Origin: SSC4 sp964443225
Lineage (GTDB): Bacteria; Chloroflexota; Anaerolineae; SSC4; Amarolineaceae
Assembly (NCBI GenBank): GCA_964443225.1
Contig: CAYUCC010000002.1
Coordinates: 1-64,000, forward strand
Direction: 5' to 3'
DNA: 64,000 nucleotides
Part shown: one piece after another, positions 19,015 to 30,300 of the stretch
Numbering within the stretch: the stretch's first letter is position 1
Layout of the letters: each line of letters starts with the position of its first letter
Position numbers and translations under genes: made by a program
Notes under the pieces: model-generated
The model's input: only the letters and a program-made list of their open reading frames with translations
Database searches by the model: none
Told to the model about the DNA's origin: nothing

Positions 19015-21930
19015 ATGACGAGCAGCTTGATTGGCCAAATGCTGGGCAAATACCGCATCGAAACCTTCATCGGCGAAGGGGGTTTTGCGGCGGTTTATCG
19101 TGCCCATGATACGGAGTTTGATCGCAGTGTGGCGGTGAAGATCTTTGATCCACACAAGTCCCGCGATCCACGTTTTGTTGCGCGTGCTCGCCAGGAGGCC
19201 GAAGCCAGCTTCAGTTTGCGCCACCCTAACATCGTCGCCACGTACGACTTTCAGATGAGTGACAATTTGTATTTCATGGTCATGGAATATGTGGATGGAC
19301 CCACGCTGCGTTCAGTCCTGATACGCCAGGGGGCCATGGATCTGGTCAGAGCCCACGACGAGGTCACACGATTGCACGACGTGGGTATCGAAGACATAAC
19401 TGTCATGCGCCAACATAGTAGTGCTTTTCACCCGCTCGAACTGGGCGTGGTGACTCAGATTGCCATCGATCTGTGCGCTGGTTTGGGCTACGCTCATGCC
19501 CGTGGGGTGATTCACCGTGATGTGAAACCCGACAACGTGCTCATTTCACCGCGCGGTTCAGCGCAGTTGGGCGATTTCGGCATAGCGCGTATCCAGGAGG
19601 AGTCCCATCTGACTCGCACTGGCATCCGGATTGGGACGATGGCCTACATGAGCCCGGAGCAGATTCTGGGACAGCGGGATATTGATGCCCGTTCGGATAT
19701 CTACTCGGTGGGTGTTGTTCTATTTGAGCTGCTCACAGGAGTCGTACCGTTTGCACAGCCAGAGTATCAGGCATTGCGCGAAGTTCCACCGCCACCATCC
19801 GCCCTGCGTGAGGGTATTCCAGATACGTGGGACGAAGTGGTCCTGCGATGTTTGGAGCGGAACAAGGCTGCTCGTTACGCACACGTCGAAGATGTTGCGC
19901 AAGTGGTAACCAGCACCACGCATCCGACACCGTTGTCTGGGCTGCTCATTGCCGATGCAACAACGATGCGAGCAGAGCCGGTAGCACGGGCAGATCAAGC
20001 GTCAAACGTGGCCTGCACTGGCTGTGGTTTCCAGTTTGAAGTTGGCTCATTCACCGAGTGCCCTGGCTGTCTGCAGCCGATCTCGCCTAACGATGAAGGA
20101 ATGGTGGGGTTGTCGTTCGAGACAGATGCCCAGCAACTGGTAGCCGAACTTGGTCTGCAAGCAGGCTTGCCGATGGATGTGCGGGATTACGAGTTCAAGC
20201 GTACGGTTGAGCCAACATTGACTCAGCACTATGACACCGTCTTGACAGACTGGAAAGCGATCTTGGCCGGTGGAAGCATTGTGATACCGACGTCCGATCC
20301 TGTTAGTCGACCACAATCCGACCAGATTCTGGCCGTCTCAAAGGCTTTGCAGCGTCTTGCTGCAATCTGGGAGTCACCTGCCGTAGGTGAGTACATCGTC
20401 TCGATTGAGTCACGCCGACGGCGCAGGGCCCACAGCGCCGAATTGAAGGGTCGTGCATACTACATGTTGGGGTTGTATCACAGTCTGTTGGGGGCAAACG
20501 CCCAAAAGCATGATGCAATGCTGGCAAGCTACATTGAAGCCAAAGCTCGTTATCAATGGACTGATCAGGCGTTAGCAAGCACACACCCTGAGGTTGCTGC
20601 AGCGGCCCGGTTAGCTGGTGGTCTGGCTGGCATGGTTGTGGACTATGCGCATGAGTCATCTGTCCCACCTGAATTGATCTCATTGGCCCAGGCGGCGCAA
20701 AGCTGGCACGAGGTGATGCCAGCAATCAGAAGCGACCTGGAATCACTTCATGACTACGAGTCAGCAGTTGAGCCGGTACGCATGCTAACCCTGCAGCACG
20801 AGGCGATCATTCAATTGCAGAATGCTCAGCGAGTACTGGAGGATCATCAGATGCATACACAAGCGCTTCTGGAAGAGGAGCGCGATCTGAGCGCACGTAC
20901 GGTCCAACAGCAATCCAGGATTGAAAACGCCTATCATCAGGACATCGTCAACCTACCCACTCGACGTAGGCAGGTAACCATCGCGGCCTGGTTGGCACCC
21001 TGGCTCATCGCCCTGGCCGGGTCCGGCCTGATAATGCTCATCATCGAAGATATGACGCTGTCGGTGGCGTATTTGTACACTCTTGGAACATTGGGCTTGG
21101 CGTTCAGCGCAGGTTTTGCGGTCAAGTTCTACAAGGACCCGCGTGACACAACCAGTCTCAGGATCACTGCAATTACTCTACTCGTAGAGTACTGGGCACT
21201 GATCGCCGCCGCCACCTGGTTTGTCAAGGCGGCGGACCCGTTTCTCGGCGACGTATCGGTGACCACGAACCTTTGGAGTGCTATATGGCCGACGTCATTT
21301 CTAATGAGCATCGTTCTTCCACTGGCTATTGCTTTGGTGGCTGGGTTGATTATGTTCGCAAACCGGTGGTTGTCCATGATTGGGAATTTGATTCAGAGTG
21401 CATTCTCGACCAATTGGCTATTTGGGCTGGGCTTGGTCAGTGTTGGGTTGTGCATCGCCTCATGGCTGGCAATCAATTTCCTCAACTATCTCGCCTATGT
21501 CTTTGGTTACATTAGGCTGGCTTGGACCTGGTCATGGCCAATCCTGGGTTTGACGGTCTTGATGAGCATGGGTCTATGTTATTTGGGGCTTTCCACATGG
21601 GATTACGTGAACAAGTATCGTACGGTCGAGGTGCCGGCCGGCGAGCGTCGTGATAGAGCACTCAAAGACTTGGAAGCAGAGTCCGAACGAGCGCACGCTG
21701 ATAGGCAGCATCGGCGAATCGCGCTGGTGCAGAATACACAGCAATTGCTATATCGCACAATAGCCGACGTCGACATGCTGTTGACCAATATCCGGCGTGA
21801 TGCCGATCGCCTGTCGGCGCGCCTTTTGCTGACCCAGGCACCTACAGAATTGATCGACATATCTGGATTGGAATCCCAACTGGTTGAGCTCAAGCATACG
21901 TACAGTCGTATCGCTTCACCGGCGCAGTAA
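19015..21930 (+). CDS. Polytopic membrane Ser/Thr kinase with zinc ribbon and coiled coil
   Basis: I prefer ATG 19015 (971 residues), with GGAG about 9 bases upstream; an in-frame ATG at 18985 would add ten residues. The kinase domain has FIGEGGFAAVYRAHD, VAVKIF, HRDVKPDN at 167-174, LGDFGIAR and AYMSPEQ, so it should be active. An insert of about 35 residues lies between the hinge and the catalytic loop. A zinc ribbon follows (C334-x2-C337, C349-x2-C352), then a helical region, then about five or six membrane segments between about 656 and 870, and a charged coiled coil to the end (ALKDLEAESERAHADRQ). The architecture suggests a membrane hub kinase. Its regulators and substrates are unknown. 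Confidence 0.92.
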   Translation: MTSSLIGQMLGKYRIETFIGEGGFAAVYRAHDTEFDRSVAVKIFDPHKSRDPRFVARARQEAEASFSLRHPNIVATYDFQMSDNLYFMVMEYVDGPTLRSVLIRQGAMDLVRAHDEVTRLHDVGIEDITVMRQHSSAFHPLELGVVTQIAIDLCAGLGYAHARGVIHRDVKPDNVLISPRGSAQLGDFGIARIQEESHLTRTGIRIGTMAYMSPEQILGQRDIDARSDIYSVGVVLFELLTGVVPFAQPEYQALREVPPPPSALREGIPDTWDEVVLRCLERNKAARYAHVEDVAQVVTSTTHPTPLSGLLIADATTMRAEPVARADQASNVACTGCGFQFEVGSFTECPGCLQPISPNDEGMVGLSFETDAQQLVAELGLQAGLPMDVRDYEFKRTVEPTLTQHYDTVLTDWKAILAGGSIVIPTSDPVSRPQSDQILAVSKALQRLAAIWESPAVGEYIVSIESRRRRRAHSAELKGRAYYMLGLYHSLLGANAQKHDAMLASYIEAKARYQWTDQALASTHPEVAAAARLAGGLAGMVVDYAHESSVPPELISLAQAAQSWHEVMPAIRSDLESLHDYESAVEPVRMLTLQHEAIIQLQNAQRVLEDHQMHTQALLEEERDLSARTVQQQSRIENAYHQDIVNLPTRRRQVTIAAWLAPWLIALAGSGLIMLIIEDMTLSVAYLYTLGTLGLAFSAGFAVKFYKDPRDTTSLRITAITLLVEYWALIAAATWFVKAADPFLGDVSVTTNLWSAIWPTSFLMSIVLPLAIALVAGLIMFANRWLSMIGNLIQSAFSTNWLFGLGLVSVGLCIASWLAINFLNYLAYVFGYIRLAWTWSWPILGLTVLMSMGLCYLGLSTWDYVNKYRTVEVPAGERRDRALKDLEAESERAHADRQHRRIALVQNTQQLLYRTIADVDMLLTNIRRDADRLSARLLLTQAPTELIDISGLESQLVELKHTYSRIASPAQ

Positions 21931-21943
21931 CCAGGGAGATGGT

Positions 21944-24796
21944 ATGACCTTGAATTCTGGACAATCGCTCCTTGGTCGTTACCAGATCAAGGCACTGCTT
22001 GGTGAAGGTGGCATGGGCGCCGTATACCAGGCGTTTGATACGTTCTCTGATGAATCCTGTGCCGTCAAAGAATTCCGCTTAGGTTATCTGCCGTCCGAGC
22101 ACGACACACAGCTGCAGCCTGGCCAGGACGCAACACACGATCGCAGGGTCAAAACACCCCCGATCACGCGGGAGGCAGCGGCCAGCAAATTCGAACAAGA
22201 AGCCAAGCTGTTGTCCAGGCTTGATCACCCCAATTTGCCCAAGGTAACCAATTACTTCCAGATGGAAGGCAACTACTATCTGGTCATGACACTTGTTGAA
22301 GGTCAGGATCTGAGGAAAAAGCTCGATCAGGCTGTAGAACCTCTACCGGAACAACAAGTGTTGGCGTGGATGACGCAAGTGATGGATGCGCTCGAGTATA
22401 TCCATGGGCAAGTTCCGCCAATCATCCATCGCGACATCAAACCGGCCAACATCGTGGTGGATGCCAACGAACAGGCATTCTTGGTCGATTTTGGTATAGC
22501 AAAGCCTTTTGTCGCAGAGAGTCACCGTAGCGCAGTGCCAATTACTACGGGATTCAGCCCGATCGAACAGTACGGAAATACCGGACGTACCGACATACGT
22601 AGCGATATCTATTCGCTTGGCGCTTCTCTGTACACCCTCTTGACTGGCAACGAGCCGACGTCCGCCATCGATCGCGTCAGTGGAGAGAAACTTGTTCCAC
22701 CGCGCCAGTTGGTGCCGGAGATATCTCCCGCACTCGACGAAAGCATTGTGCGGGCGCTCTCAATTTCGCCGGATGATCGTTTTCGCAGTGTTGCGGAAAT
22801 GCGAGCCACTATCCAGGCAGCAGGGACAATGGCATCCACCGCAGCGAGTTCCACAGGTGCTCGGCCTGCGCAGACCGCCGCATCGAAACTGGCACCATCG
22901 CAGAAGCGTGCACGACATCTACTCGTGACATGTGCCCTTCTCGTTGTGGTGGCATCATGCATTATGACAACTATGTGGTTGGCCAACGCTACCAATCGGT
23001 CAGAACCGCCCTCGCCAACACCGACCACCGAGGCATCAACCACTGAGATGGGGGATACCTCTTTCACATCTACGCCAACCATCGTCATTCCTGTCGAAAC
23101 TGATCGGACTGTTTTATTGGGTCCAGTTGATATTGGGCTGCAACACCAGCCTGCTAATGGTCAAGTCGAGACTTACGATACAGAGCTGAACCTCAGCGAT
23201 TTTGTTGTCCAGGCACGTTTCGATAACCCCTACGGTGGTGGCGACTTCGATTGGGACTATGGGTTCGGTTTCCGCGTGACCGACGATGGTGGGTATCGCA
23301 TCTATGTCGACTCTTTAGGTACGTGGTATTTGGTCGACTCGAGATTGGAAAGTGGATCATGGCAGTTCACAACTGTAATGAGTGGTACGTTGACCGACCT
23401 CAGTACAATAGACGATGGTTCCAATCTCATACGTTTGGAGGTGAATCGCGATCGTGGGTGGTTGCGCGTAAACAACCAGCTTGTTGCACAAATGGATTTG
23501 CCCGCGCACACGGCTCCTGGCAAACTCTGGGTAGGTACGGGACTCGTAGGTCGGCATGAACTCGAAGGCAAGACCACCGGAATCAATGAATTGGTTGTGT
23601 GGGCGCCTGCCACGTTCCGCCAGATGACAGCTACTGCTGAAGCACTATCGACCGTTGTACCCCAGGTGTATGCCTTGGCTGAAGGTCGCCTTGAGCATAC
23701 CGATCCACGAACAACTCAGCGTGTTGCCATTAGGCTGGCACGGGTCAAACTTCGCAACCTGGTTGTACAGGCACGATTCTTCAATCCGTACGATACTGCC
23801 GTGGGTAAGTGGGACTATGGATTCGGGTTTCGCGTAAGAGGAAGTGACAACGAATATCGCTTCTATGTTAACTCGGACAACCAATGGGCCATTCAACTGG
23901 TAAAGAGTCTGGCGAAAGGCGTCTCTGCGACGGCAGTAGCAGATGGTCAACTCACTAACCTTGACATCACACCAACTGGCTCGAATATTTTGCGCCTGGT
24001 CGTGACCGATGACCGGGCCGAAGTCTACGTAAACGATACGTACATCGCGACAGCAGATGTTTCAGAAGAAAACGCGGCTGGGGATGTTTGGATTGGGACC
24101 GGCCTGATAGATGGACACATGGTTGCAGGCGAAGTGACTCGCTTCGAAGAGTTCTTTATTTCATCCTTGCTGGATGAAGGAGAAGCGACGTCAGCGACGG
24201 TGACTCCGGTAGCAACTGCTTCGTCCACCACGACTGTCTCACCGGCCGTTGTGTTAGCACCCACCAATGGTGTCCTGACACACGAGTTGGAAAATACGGT
24301 TGCCACGTACAGTCGACGAGTCTCCATGCGGGACTTTACGATGCAAGTGCGGTTTCATAACCCATACGAAGTCAGCGAAGGGGCCTGGGATTTTGGTGTA
24401 GCCTTCCGCACCATCGCTCCCGATAACGGATATCGCCTGATTGTGCAGTCAAATAGAATGTGGTACTTCGGGCGTGTCACCCCTTCACAGGGCACCGTTA
24501 GCTTTTCGATAATCGCGCAGGGGCGCGTGCCCGATCTTGGTGTCGCATCATCTATGACGAACCTTCTTCGTCTTGAAGTGAATGGTGACCAGGGCCAGTT
24601 TTTTTTGAATGGAGACCTGGTTGCCTCACTTGATACCTCTGCATTGAAAGAACAAGGCGAAGTATACATTGGCGCTGGGTTCATCGAGGACAATAAACTT
24701 GCGGGTAAGTCAACCCGTTTTGAGGACTTTACCATTTGGGCACCGCCTGTAATCACCGAGGCTACGGCAACCGCGTTGGCTACAAGCTCTCCCTGA
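21944..24796 (+). CDS. Transmembrane Ser/Thr kinase with three tandem LamG-like outer domains
   Basis: I start at ATG 21944 (950 residues), preceded by AGGGAG; an upstream in-frame start would overlap the previous gene. The kinase part has LLGEGGMGAVYQAFD, CAVKEF, HRDIKPAN at 162-169, VDFGIAK and GFSPIEQY. Like the 4895 kinase it carries an insert between the beta-3 lysine and FEQEAKLL. A membrane segment lies near 325-347. Outside are three homologous domains of about 160 residues (about 390-545, 571-735 and 770-945), each with VQARF.NPY, a D(Y/F)G.(G/A)FR core and a W(I/V)GTGL-like end. They resemble concanavalin-type LamG/DUF1080 folds that often bind sugars. The ligand is unknown. Confidence 0.93.
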   Translation: MTLNSGQSLLGRYQIKALLGEGGMGAVYQAFDTFSDESCAVKEFRLGYLPSEHDTQLQPGQDATHDRRVKTPPITREAAASKFEQEAKLLSRLDHPNLPKVTNYFQMEGNYYLVMTLVEGQDLRKKLDQAVEPLPEQQVLAWMTQVMDALEYIHGQVPPIIHRDIKPANIVVDANEQAFLVDFGIAKPFVAESHRSAVPITTGFSPIEQYGNTGRTDIRSDIYSLGASLYTLLTGNEPTSAIDRVSGEKLVPPRQLVPEISPALDESIVRALSISPDDRFRSVAEMRATIQAAGTMASTAASSTGARPAQTAASKLAPSQKRARHLLVTCALLVVVASCIMTTMWLANATNRSEPPSPTPTTEASTTEMGDTSFTSTPTIVIPVETDRTVLLGPVDIGLQHQPANGQVETYDTELNLSDFVVQARFDNPYGGGDFDWDYGFGFRVTDDGGYRIYVDSLGTWYLVDSRLESGSWQFTTVMSGTLTDLSTIDDGSNLIRLEVNRDRGWLRVNNQLVAQMDLPAHTAPGKLWVGTGLVGRHELEGKTTGINELVVWAPATFRQMTATAEALSTVVPQVYALAEGRLEHTDPRTTQRVAIRLARVKLRNLVVQARFFNPYDTAVGKWDYGFGFRVRGSDNEYRFYVNSDNQWAIQLVKSLAKGVSATAVADGQLTNLDITPTGSNILRLVVTDDRAEVYVNDTYIATADVSEENAAGDVWIGTGLIDGHMVAGEVTRFEEFFISSLLDEGEATSATVTPVATASSTTTVSPAVVLAPTNGVLTHELENTVATYSRRVSMRDFTMQVRFHNPYEVSEGAWDFGVAFRTIAPDNGYRLIVQSNRMWYFGRVTPSQGTVSFSIIAQGRVPDLGVASSMTNLLRLEVNGDQGQFFLNGDLVASLDTSALKEQGEVYIGAGFIEDNKLAGKSTRFEDFTIWAPPVITEATATALATSSP

Positions 24797-24918
24797 TTCA
24801 GCATGAAGCGACAGCTGCAAAACGGTGCATGTGAGTGGAAACAGCACGGACACAGTCGGTTATCGTCATTGGTCACCATGGGCGTGAGACCATCTATCAT
24901 ACGAAGTGTGAGGCAAAT

Positions 24919-26973
24919 ATGCAGATCAGTCAGTTTTCCACCGCAGGAAAACGTGAGACCAACGAAGATACCGTTTATGCCATGTTTCAGCAACCCTCCG
25001 GTGCTCTGCTGATCATAGCCGATGGTCTTGGTGGACATTCCGATGGCAAGGTGGCCAGCGAATTGGCGTGTGAGACGGTTCGTCGTCTCGTCGAGCACGA
25101 GGATCCGGCCGCCTTTGTGGTGGGGGGACGCGATTTGCAGAAATCTGACTTGATGCAGGCCTTCTTGTACGATATTGTGCGTCAGGCTAGTGCCATGGTT
25201 TGGCATGAAGCGCGCCAGAGGGGCACGGATATGCAGTCCACGTTGTTGGCTGTGATATTGACTCCTGGCATGGGGTATGCCGGACACGTGGGGGATTGTG
25301 CCTTGTTCCTCTCGGAAACTGGAGTGTTGCCAGTTGCAAAGATGACTTCTGAGCATCGACGCGGTTCGAGCCTGATACGGACATTGGGTGCTGAAGAGCA
25401 GGTGACACCTGACATCTTGCCAATTCCTTTTGATGAGCGTTCGGTCCTGATCCTGGGCTGCGACGGATTCTGGGAGCACGTTCCGCCCGAGCGCATGATG
25501 CGTACACTCCAGAACTACCCAACATTCCTTGTTGCGCGGGAACTGGTTGCGGCTGCGCTCGAAGCCGGGAGCCAGGACAATGTCTCAGTGATTGCTGTGA
25601 CGGGTGAAGATTTTGTGTCTCGCCATGCAGCAAACCAAATGAAGACTTGCGCCGCTGTACTGGCAGACCGTGGAGACGATCCAGACGTCACAGCTGACCG
25701 ACGGAAGTTTCTGGAGTTCTGTGTTCGGCATGCTACCAGCAGCAGTCAAACGCCCTCTCTGATAGCGCAAACACTGACAAGACTGCCTGACAGTCGCCAG
25801 CACTGGGATACCCTACAGTCTCAGTTGCCAGCGGAGATTCGACAACGTGTGGCAAGCCTTTTGCCTGCAGAAGAACCAGCGCCAGTCGTGCTTCCGAGAC
25901 CGATCATCTCACTGTCGGCAGACACACCAGGGCCCGATAAAGCACTTGCACCCACGCCCACCGCCGGTCCCGTGGTATCTGCAACCGTAGCAGATGATGC
26001 TGGTGCCGACTACCAACGACAAATCGAAAAACTGATCGATGCCGACAACTACTTTGGTGCCCGTGTGCATGTAAAGAGCCTACTGATTACTCATCCAGAG
26101 ATGCGCCAGGATCTCACCGCATGGTTAAGACAACACCTGAGAAAATCCAAGGCGGAGTCAATTCGCTTCCAGGAAGAGGTCTTGTTTGATGAGTATCTCC
26201 TAATGGCTCCTGACGATGTAGACACTGCGTGTTTGTACGCCGAGAAGCTGTGGCGTCAAGCGAAACATATCGCTGCATGGCGCATATTCAAGTCTTGTTA
26301 TCAAGACCATCCCGCTTACCGGGCACGTATTTCAGAGTTCCTGCGCGGCCATGAGGCGTCTGAAGATTCAGCAGTTGTGCTGAGGTTCGTCGAACTTGCC
26401 AGTCAACCCGATGTGCGGGGACCGGGTATCGCTTGGGCCCTCAAGGCACTAGAGGCCACGGCCCCCAGGGATGCCCGACAACGTGCGTTCGATATTCTGC
26501 GAGATTGGCCACCATCTACAGACACCGACGAGATACGCCAGTGGCTTCACCCTGTGGAATCGAGAACACCGGCAACCGATTCTTTGGCAGTGCCAGTCCA
26601 AGAGACATCTGATAGCTTGGTTAGCCTGAAGAAGGACCTAGCTCGCCTCACCAGAGAACTGACCGCGGCGGAGATCGCTAAAGCTCGATTGCGGCAGCAA
26701 TTAGAGGAATCAAATGCGTTACTCAGTGAGCGCGACCGCACAATTCAATCACAGCAGGACCGGCTGGACCAGTATGACAGGAACATTAAGAGTCTGGGAA
26801 GCATGGTACTGAGGTTCCAGGCTGACTATCCTGAGCAATTCAAGAAGCTTTGGCCGCAAGAACTCTGGAAAAAGTGGGAAGACTACCTTACCAGCATCGA
26901 TGTTCGACCGGCGAGCCGTTCGACTTCTCAACCAGAAGATAAGAAATCCTGGATTGGGCGGTTCGGCCTCTGA
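24919..26973 (+). CDS. PP2C-type phosphatase with helical-repeat and coiled-coil C-terminus
   Basis: I place the start at ATG 24919 after GTGAGG; a GTG at 24835 is in frame but lies in sequence without coding character. The product has 684 residues. PP2C motifs: RETNED near the N-terminus, ADGLGGHSDGKVAS, GHVGDCALFL, LGCDGFWEHV and SQDNVSVIAV. The domain ends near residue 235. The C-terminal half holds short helical repeats (IEKLIDADNYFGARVHVKSL) and a coiled coil (SLKKDLARLTRELTAAEIAK). No membrane segment is visible, so it is a cytoplasmic phosphatase, probably recruited by its C-terminus. The 122-base gap upstream is the largest within the cluster. Confidence 0.9.
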   Translation: MQISQFSTAGKRETNEDTVYAMFQQPSGALLIIADGLGGHSDGKVASELACETVRRLVEHEDPAAFVVGGRDLQKSDLMQAFLYDIVRQASAMVWHEARQRGTDMQSTLLAVILTPGMGYAGHVGDCALFLSETGVLPVAKMTSEHRRGSSLIRTLGAEEQVTPDILPIPFDERSVLILGCDGFWEHVPPERMMRTLQNYPTFLVARELVAAALEAGSQDNVSVIAVTGEDFVSRHAANQMKTCAAVLADRGDDPDVTADRRKFLEFCVRHATSSSQTPSLIAQTLTRLPDSRQHWDTLQSQLPAEIRQRVASLLPAEEPAPVVLPRPIISLSADTPGPDKALAPTPTAGPVVSATVADDAGADYQRQIEKLIDADNYFGARVHVKSLLITHPEMRQDLTAWLRQHLRKSKAESIRFQEEVLFDEYLLMAPDDVDTACLYAEKLWRQAKHIAAWRIFKSCYQDHPAYRARISEFLRGHEASEDSAVVLRFVELASQPDVRGPGIAWALKALEATAPRDARQRAFDILRDWPPSTDTDEIRQWLHPVESRTPATDSLAVPVQETSDSLVSLKKDLARLTRELTAAEIAKARLRQQLEESNALLSERDRTIQSQQDRLDQYDRNIKSLGSMVLRFQADYPEQFKKLWPQELWKKWEDYLTSIDVRPASRSTSQPEDKKSWIGRFGL

Positions 26974-26988
26974 GTGGGAGGAAGTACC

Positions 26989-27369
26989 ATGGAGAAAACC
27001 AATATCCTGAGCATTTATCGTCAATGGATGATCGACAGGTGGCGTGATCGGCATATGACCCTTGACGAGGTCCGCGCACTCAAGGTCTTTTGTGCAGTGC
27101 ATTCAATTGCACCCGAAGAACATGAATCGATTGCCAGTGAAGTAGATGTACCAGCACGTGAGCTCACGGATGAAGAAAACATGTCCATGAACGAGTGGTT
27201 GCGTAGTCGGCGCAAAGTCACTGGCCCCACAGGTACATCACTTTCAGAGAGCACCCCTTCATGGGCGCTCAATCTGCCATCCCCACCGCAATCCTGGCAT
27301 AATCGACTGGCAGTCATGGCTGTTGTGATCATCGTGGGTGGCATGATCGCTTTGGTGGTTGTGCAATAG
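26989..27369 (+). CDS. Small tail-anchored protein
   Basis: This encodes 126 residues. GGGAGGAAG precedes ATG 26989. The N-terminal part is a charged helical domain (IYRQWMIDRWRDRHMTLDEV) with no family I recognise, and a single membrane segment lies at the extreme C-terminus (about 105-125, LAVMAVVIIVGGMIALVVV). It is therefore a C-terminal-anchored protein facing the cytoplasm. It sits between a soluble phosphatase and a giant TPR protein with gaps of about 15 bases and could dock one of them to the membrane. Confidence 0.8.
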   Translation: MEKTNILSIYRQWMIDRWRDRHMTLDEVRALKVFCAVHSIAPEEHESIASEVDVPARELTDEENMSMNEWLRSRRKVTGPTGTSLSESTPSWALNLPSPPQSWHNRLAVMAVVIIVGGMIALVVVQ

Positions 27370-27383
27370 GAAGGAGGCTCCTT

Positions 27384-30300
27384 ATGCCCCTGGTCAACCC
27401 GTTTGTCAAACCGACCGACCGTCTTAAACGGGCGATCAATGAAGCGTCGCGTGCACGTCCCGACCGCGAACGCGCCGCTGTTGACTTGCGCTCAGCGATC
27501 GACCGCGATATCCCCGCCGTCATTGCGGCAGGATCAACCGACCTTGCTGTAGAGGCCTGGCGGACACTGGCCGGCCTCTATGCTCAAATCAACCAGCTTG
27601 AAAGGGCGATCCAGGTAGCAGGCGAAATGCAGGAACATCCATTTGCCGCACCCATGGTGCCCGGGATCGTTCTTGACCTCAAGCTCGCCGATTCTGTTAC
27701 GATTTCGGAACAGAACCTGCTGAAGCTGGCCGGTTGGGTGATGGAAGGTGGTCGATTGCCGGAATTGATTCCGGCGTTACGAACTGCACGAGAGGATCGT
27801 TTTCCTCGCAGTGCTGCGCTAGCGACAGTCTTGGGTGATGCATCCCTCGCTGTTGGGAATTACCACGACGCATCTGTCTATTATCACACTGCGATCGACT
27901 TGGCCCCGTCAAGCTCGAAGCTGCAATATCTCCCCAAGCTGCAAGTGCTTGTTCAGGTAGCACCTGGTGACCAACTGGCGCAATGTACACTTGGTCTGCT
28001 TAATATGCGTCAGCGCGATTTCGTAGCTGCCACTGAACACCTGGCAGCCGCCGACAATTTAGGTGACCTGGAAACAGAGCCGTTGTTCGCTCTGGCTGAT
28101 GCGTACCTTGAGCTACAGCGCTGGGAGGAGGGTGTTGCTGTCCTTGAGCGATTGTTGCAGAAACCTGAGGCTCAGGTGGAGATCGCACGCCGGTGCGAGC
28201 ATATCCAGACGAGCGCTGTCTCCGGAACATCCGTGCCAATCTTGCGCACGCACCAATTGTGGGGAGACGCTCTGAGATGTCAAACTCGTTACGAAGAAGC
28301 ACTCGACCACTATCGCCAGGTGTTGGACAATCTGTCTGGTGATGAGCACGGGCGAACATTTGCCATGGGCCTACTTGAGCGCCTTGTCCCCGTAGCGCAG
28401 GGAATTGCCCCAAACGGCTTGGCTGAGTGTCATATTGAATTGGGACGTGCGTATCTACTCGCAGGCCAACCACAACCGGCGTTTGAGTCTTACGTCTTGG
28501 CTGCGCGGACAGAACGCAGCACCATCTCAGGGGCCATCATCGGAACTCGCCGAATCATCGCCATCCAACCTTCTATGCTGGTTGCGCGACTTCAGTTGGC
28601 AGACTGGCAGATTGAAACTGGGGAATGGCGCGAAGCGCTGGATTCATTGGAAGGCATTCGTCACGACTTGCCACAGCATCATGCCACAACGATTGATCAT
28701 TACGAACTGCTACTTGCACGTATGACAGCGGGTCATTCGGATGAGCAACTGGCAGGCGGTTCGTTGGGTTCTATCCTTGTGTCAGTACTATATGCCTTGG
28801 CTGAAGAGCTTGCCACTGACGCCCCGGACGAAGCAGCTACCTGCCTTGCACGCATTCTGGCTTTACAGGACCATGCACAAGCCCAAAATGTGCTACATCA
28901 TCTCTCGCACCTGCAACTACTTAAGCGTAAGTCGGTGACGGCGCGCCTCACTGAGGGTGATGCATACCTGGCGCTCCAAAACTACCCGGCGGCCCTGGCT
29001 GCATACCAGGCTGTCGAAGTAAATCGTGAGACTGTCGATGCGGTTTGTACTCGCTTGGAAACACTTGCTTGGGTTGACATTCGAAATCCAACGGCGTTGC
29101 TGGTGGCAGCTCATGCACGTTTCGACAGTGGTGACTTTGCGGCTGCGGTCGCTTTTTACAGACAAGCATTCCAGCGGGCCAAAGATCAGGCGGCACCCGA
29201 CATCGTCCAACGATTTGACTCGCTGCTTGGCGATGAACGATGCCCGATCGAGGCCATGGATCTACTGGCGGATGCACTTATTCACCAGGGTGATGCTCAA
29301 TCGCTGAACCGCGCGCTAGACGCGATTCAGCGCATGTGGCAGGCCGCCCCCGATCGTATTGTTGAGATTGTGTCGAAAAGCCAGATTGTTCACCGGCAGG
29401 CGCCAGCCGGTTCTAAGGTTTCAGCCCGCTCGATCCTCCTTTTGGGAGAGGCACTGGTGGTCGCCGGTCGGTGGGAGGAAGCCGTTGTGACGCTCGCCGA
29501 GGGAGTCGCGCATCCGAAAGTCGATCAACAGCATTTGGTCGAACTGCTGAATAATTTGACGCAACAGGCACCGCATCTCCCGGCGACCTGGTTGACGCTT
29601 GGCGACGCCTATGTTGCACAAAAGAGAAGCGCTGCGCCTGATAGCCTGGCAGCTTATGGGCGCGCGCTCGACATAGATCCAATTCAGACGGCGCAGGACA
29701 TCATCGATCGACTCGATCACCAGAGCTTTGGTGGCAAGAACCTACTAGGTGCCCGGTTGTTGAGAGGCGAGGCACTGGCACGGACTAACGCTCATTCACT
29801 GGCGCTTGCGGAGCTGACTGACATTCTGGCCAAGTACCGCGCGCAGGCCGTGTCTGGTGTGGAGCGGGTGTCCGCATGGCTGCCAGATATCGTTTCCACC
29901 TGGTTGCTTCGTGCCCAAGTCGAAGCAGCTCGGCCAGACCCAGTGGCGGCTTCAGTATGGTTGAACCGCATAATTGATGACGGATCGCCCAGTCACTTGC
30001 CTCACGCAGAGCAGATTTTGCGTTCTCTTTGCCATCAGTTTCCGGATGATACCACGTGTCGATTGGCCTTTGCGCGTTGGCTCTGGCGAATGGAGCTGAC
30101 GGATGAAGCAGTCGGTGTCTTGTCGGACATGGTAACTTCATTCCCTCACGCGCGCGAACAGGCGATGACTATGTTGGAAGGGATGACGGAGACGGCCCCA
30201 ACAGCCAGCATGTGGTTGGGACGGGCCCGCGGCTTCATCGCCGACAACAACATCCCGGCCGCTTTGGAGTCGCTGTCGCATGCGGTACACGACGAGATGG

